Shown here: in pieces, positions 19,483 through 21,516 of the stretch
Layout: each line of letters opens with the position of its first letter
Position numbering within the stretch: position 1 is the stretch's first letter
IMG/VR virus record: IMGVR_UViG_3300047469_000180
Coordinates: 1-21,516 of that record
From: a virus
Direction: 5' to 3' (one strand)
DNA: 21,516 nt
Made by a program: the position numbers and the translations under genes
The notes under the pieces: model-generated
Seen by the model: the letters and a program-made list of their open reading frames with translations, nothing else
Databases searched by the model: none
What the model was told of the DNA's origin: nothing

Positions 19483-20284
19483 AAAGGTGATTGCCATGTC
19501 CGACGTGAAACAGGCCGCCGGCCAGCGTATCCAGCCAGGCCACTGCGACGATCACGGCCCGTTCGAACAGCGCGTCACCGTGCTGCTGGGGCGCGAGATC
19601 GTTGGCCGCTGCCCTGAGTGCGAACGCAAGGAGCGCACCGAGCGCGAAGCCAAGCAACGCGCCGAAGAAATCCGGATCAAGCGTGAAGCCATGGCGAAGA
19701 AGCTCGGCGCAGCGCTGATCCCGAAGCGCTTCGCTGATCGCACCCTGGACAACTACCAGGTCGAGCACGAAGGCCAGCGCAAGGCCTTGGCGTTCTGCCG
19801 TCGCTACGTCGCCGCGTTCGCCGAGATCGAGCGCACGGGTCGCTGCCTGATGTTGCTGGGCCAGCCCGGCACCGGAAAGACCCATCTCGGCGCTGCCATG
19901 GCAAACGATCTGATGCGCGCCACCTCGGCCACAGCCGTGTACCGAACTGTCGGCTCAATCCTGCAGTCGATCCGCGCGACCTACGACCGCAACAACGAGC
20001 AGTCCGAGGCCGACATCCTGTCCAGCCTGATCGAACCTTCGCTGCTGGTCCTCGATGAGGTCGGTGTGAGCAAGGAGCAGCCCAGCGACTTCGAGCTGAC
20101 CACCTTGTTCGCAATCATCAACGGCCGGTATGAGCAGATGCGACCGACTGTGGTGATCTCCAACCTGAGCGGCGACCAATTGCCTCTGGCGATGGGCGAG
20201 CGTTGCGTTGATCGGCTGCGCGAGGGTGGTGGGGTGGTTGTTCCTTTCGATTGGGAATCGCAGCGCGGCAAGGAGGGTTTCTGA
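19472..20284 (+). CDS. DnaC/IstB-like helicase loader ATPase
   Basis: 270 aa from ATG 19472, overlapping the O-like stop with GGGAGG 9 nt upstream. An in-frame ATG at 19496 (AAAGG upstream) is also possible. A zinc-binding set (C25, H28, C47-x2-C50) leads to a charged linker. Walker A is GQPGTGKT (130-137) and Walker B LLVLDEVG (191-198). SNLSGDQLPLAMGERCVDRL, then REGGGVVVPFDW, is the sensor/arginine region of DnaC-type AAA+ proteins. It should load the host DnaB helicase at the origin, in the role of lambda P. Length and motif spacing are normal. Confidence 0.9.
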   Translation: MRSEKVIAMSDVKQAAGQRIQPGHCDDHGPFEQRVTVLLGREIVGRCPECERKERTEREAKQRAEEIRIKREAMAKKLGAALIPKRFADRTLDNYQVEHEGQRKALAFCRRYVAAFAEIERTGRCLMLLGQPGTGKTHLGAAMANDLMRATSATAVYRTVGSILQSIRATYDRNNEQSEADILSSLIEPSLLVLDEVGVSKEQPSDFELTTLFAIINGRYEQMRPTVVISNLSGDQLPLAMGERCVDRLREGGGVVVPFDWESQRGKEGF

Positions 20285-20478
20285 TGACTGTACGTCTCGC
20301 AACACCAGTGGAGGCGCGCCAGGCCCTCGAACTGGCAGTCACCATGACGAACCATCGAGTGCGCTATGTGAGCGTTCCGGTTCTGAGCGACGACGATTAC
20401 GACCAGATGCTTGCTCTGTCGATGTCGCGTCTTGACTCGCTCATCGATCGCGCAGAAGCGGAGGAAGCCCGCCCATGA
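20284..20478 (+). CDS. Small hypothetical protein
   Basis: 64 aa (MTVRLATPVEARQALELAVT...). The ATG shares one base with the loader's stop (TGATG), and AGGAGG lies about 7 nt upstream. The C-terminal half is acidic and helical (SDDDYDQMLALSMSRLDSLI, DRAEAEEARP). No family is recognised. It is coupled to the next small gene by ATGA. Confidence 0.7.
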   Translation: MTVRLATPVEARQALELAVTMTNHRVRYVSVPVLSDDDYDQMLALSMSRLDSLIDRAEAEEARP

Positions 20479-20591
20479 TCAGCCGAATCTGGATCGTGCT
20501 CACTCTCATAACCCTGTTAGCTGGTTACGGCTTCAACCACAAGGTGGTGCGGTCAGCTCAGTCCGTGAATCTGCAGGAGGTTTTTCGATGA
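20475..20591 (+). CDS. 38-aa small membrane protein
   Basis: A short gene that a 60-codon cutoff misses: ATG 20475 overlaps the upstream stop (ATGA), and its TGA overlaps the next ATG (ATGA at 20588). GGAGGA lies 9 nt upstream. The product starts MISRIWIVLTLITLLAGYGF, one membrane helix, followed by a short basic/polar tail. The overlap on both sides strongly suggests translation. Function unknown. Confidence 0.6.
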   Translation: MISRIWIVLTLITLLAGYGFNHKVVRSAQSVNLQEVFR

Positions 20592-21025
20592 GTGATTTCG
20601 CCGATTTGAAGAAGCTTGCGCAAGAAGCGAATAAGGAGTTTCCCGCCAAGGAAGACATTTGGAGCATGGTCTGCACACCAACTGTGGGTCTTGAGCTGAT
20701 CGCGGAGATTGAGCGGCTTCAGGGTTTCGAGGCGGCCTACAAGGAATTCAGCGATAAGACCGACTGGGTGAAGGAGACCGCCCACTGGTCTGAGCTGGGC
20801 ATGCATCGTGCTGACGTGCTCCGCAAGCGCGTTGATGAGCTTCAGGCCGAGAACGAGGTGCTGCGCACGGATGCTGAGCGGTACCGGTGGTTGCGCGCAG
20901 AGACTGGTTCGGGACCGAATATTCAGGTCAGCGAATGGGTTGGCCCGCACGAGTACCGTTTGTTCACCGAAGAGCTTGATGCCGCTATCGACAACGCATT
21001 GAGTGAGGAGTCCAGCCATGGCTGA
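20588..21025 (+). CDS. Phage hypothetical protein with coiled coil
   Basis: 145 aa (MSDFADLKKLAQEANKEFPA...). AGGAGG lies 7 nt before the ATG. A coiled-coil region (MHRADVLRKRVDELQAENEV) is followed by LRTDAERYRWLRAETGSGPN and a terminal EELDAAIDNALSEE. The 'DAERYRWLR......LD.AID.A' pattern is common in Ea-like/ead-type accessory proteins of lambdoid phages, whose biochemical role is not known. It overlaps the next gene by 8 bp. Confidence 0.8.
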   Translation: MSDFADLKKLAQEANKEFPAKEDIWSMVCTPTVGLELIAEIERLQGFEAAYKEFSDKTDWVKETAHWSELGMHRADVLRKRVDELQAENEVLRTDAERYRWLRAETGSGPNIQVSEWVGPHEYRLFTEELDAAIDNALSEESSHG

Positions 21026-21476
21026 GAAGATCCGCATCAACTCACTGGCCGAGCTTTCCAATATCAACGCTGCGATCCGCAACAAGGGCTTTCCCTGCAA
21101 CGTCACGATCACCGGGGCAAATCGCAGCCTTCCTCAGAACGCTCTGTTTCACAAGTGGTGTGAGTGTGCTGCCCAGTTCTTCGTGAGCATGGGCAAGACC
21201 ACGTTCGCCACCGGCGCGCCGATGAACATGGAGAACATGAAGCGCAACTTGAAACTCACCTTCCTCGGCGAAGAAGTGGTGCGCGACATCAACCTGAAGA
21301 CCGGCGAAGTCACAGAGCGTTACGAACTGCGCCACACCAGCGAGCTGGACAAGGGTGAGATGCATTCCTTCATGACCTGCATCGATGCCTGGGCGCAAGA
21401 ACACGGGATCTACCTGCCGCACCCGGAAGACAGCGAGTACATGAAAATGCGCTGCAACATGGGGGAGGCTGCATGA
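21018..21476 (+). CDS. NinB-like recombination accessory protein (tentative)
   Basis: 152 aa from ATG 21018 (GAGGAG 7 nt upstream; GTG 21003 would add five residues). KIRINSLAELSNINAAIRNK, then CNVTITGANRSLPQNALFHK, fits the start of NinB-type proteins ('...V.V.....RS..QN...W'). The later part (TFLGEEVVRDINLKTGEVTE, DAWAQEHGIYLPHPED) is less familiar and could belong to a related phage family. NinB (Orf) is a single-strand/branched-DNA binding protein that helps RecBCD-independent recombination. Its position among ninA-to-ninH-like genes after the replication genes supports the call. Confidence 0.55.
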   Translation: MAEKIRINSLAELSNINAAIRNKGFPCNVTITGANRSLPQNALFHKWCECAAQFFVSMGKTTFATGAPMNMENMKRNLKLTFLGEEVVRDINLKTGEVTERYELRHTSELDKGEMHSFMTCIDAWAQEHGIYLPHPEDSEYMKMRCNMGEAA

Positions 21477-21516
21477 AGACCTTCAAGACTCTGATCAGCG
21501 CGTTGGCGACCATCCT
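21473..21516 (+). CDS. Start of a further gene, truncated by the window end
   Basis: ATG 21473 overlaps the preceding stop (ATGA), and GGGGGAGG lies about 5 nt upstream. Only 14 codons are visible (MKTFKTLISALATI), with a hydrophobic stretch that may begin a membrane segment or signal peptide. Nothing more can be said. Confidence 0.5.
   Translation, partial: MKTFKTLISALATI

Noticed and set aside
19346-19885. 179-codon leftward ORF
   Set aside because: Antisense to the O-like and loader genes; no start signals.

Overview
The window is the left end and early region of a lambda-like prophage, most likely in a Pseudomonas. The genus is inferred from a host tRNA-Pro(GGG) at the left edge, moderately high GC with GC-rich phage genes, a DUF1654-like gene (a family I associate with Pseudomonas), and early genes that look like those of Pseudomonas siphophages. 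No database search was possible, so family names rest on motifs I can see.

Layout. At 6-82 lies an intact tRNA-Pro whose 3' end abuts the phage (probable attL). Three 11-bp-spaced direct repeats and a leftward integrase follow. From about 14.13 kb down to 171, the main early operon runs leftward (minus strand) from a recognisable PL promoter. It holds an N-position small acidic gene, several small genes, RecT, a YqaJ-type exonuclease, more small genes, a PAPS-reductase-like protein, a DNA cytosine methyltransferase, Ea-like hypotheticals, an excisionase and the integrase. Many of these genes overlap their neighbour by ATGA or GTGA. Between 4.4 and 9.0 kb this operon is interrupted by plus-strand accessory genes: a putative abortive-infection membrane protein (putAbiC-like), two further membrane proteins of unknown role, two paralogous small genes with a nearly identical 51-bp leader, and truncated remnants of neighbouring genes. 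This looks like a moron hotspot.

The immunity region spans 13.8-18.6 kb. Two operator clusters share the consensus TTAACC-N3-GGTTAA: two sites at 14138-14176 (OL, overlapping PL) and three at 17544-17607 (OR, overlapping PR), spaced 24-25 bp as in lambda. CI (S24-type repressor) is leftward, Cro and a CII-family regulator are rightward. The PL leader carries a boxA-like antitermination element. A LexA-type box precedes the DUF1654-like gene beside OL.

Between CI and OL, in the position of lambda rexAB, sits an ATGA-coupled three-gene cassette that is AT-richer than its neighbours: a STAS-like/GHKL-ATPase protein, a DUF4325 STAS-like protein and a single-pass membrane protein. I know of no characterised phage system with this composition. 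It is the best candidate here for an undescribed system, plausibly a lysogen-expressed exclusion or partner-switch device.

Rightward from PR come CII, an O-like replication initiator with 19-bp-spaced iterons inside the gene (the origin), a DnaC-like helicase loader, and small genes leading to a NinB-like protein. The window ends inside the next gene.
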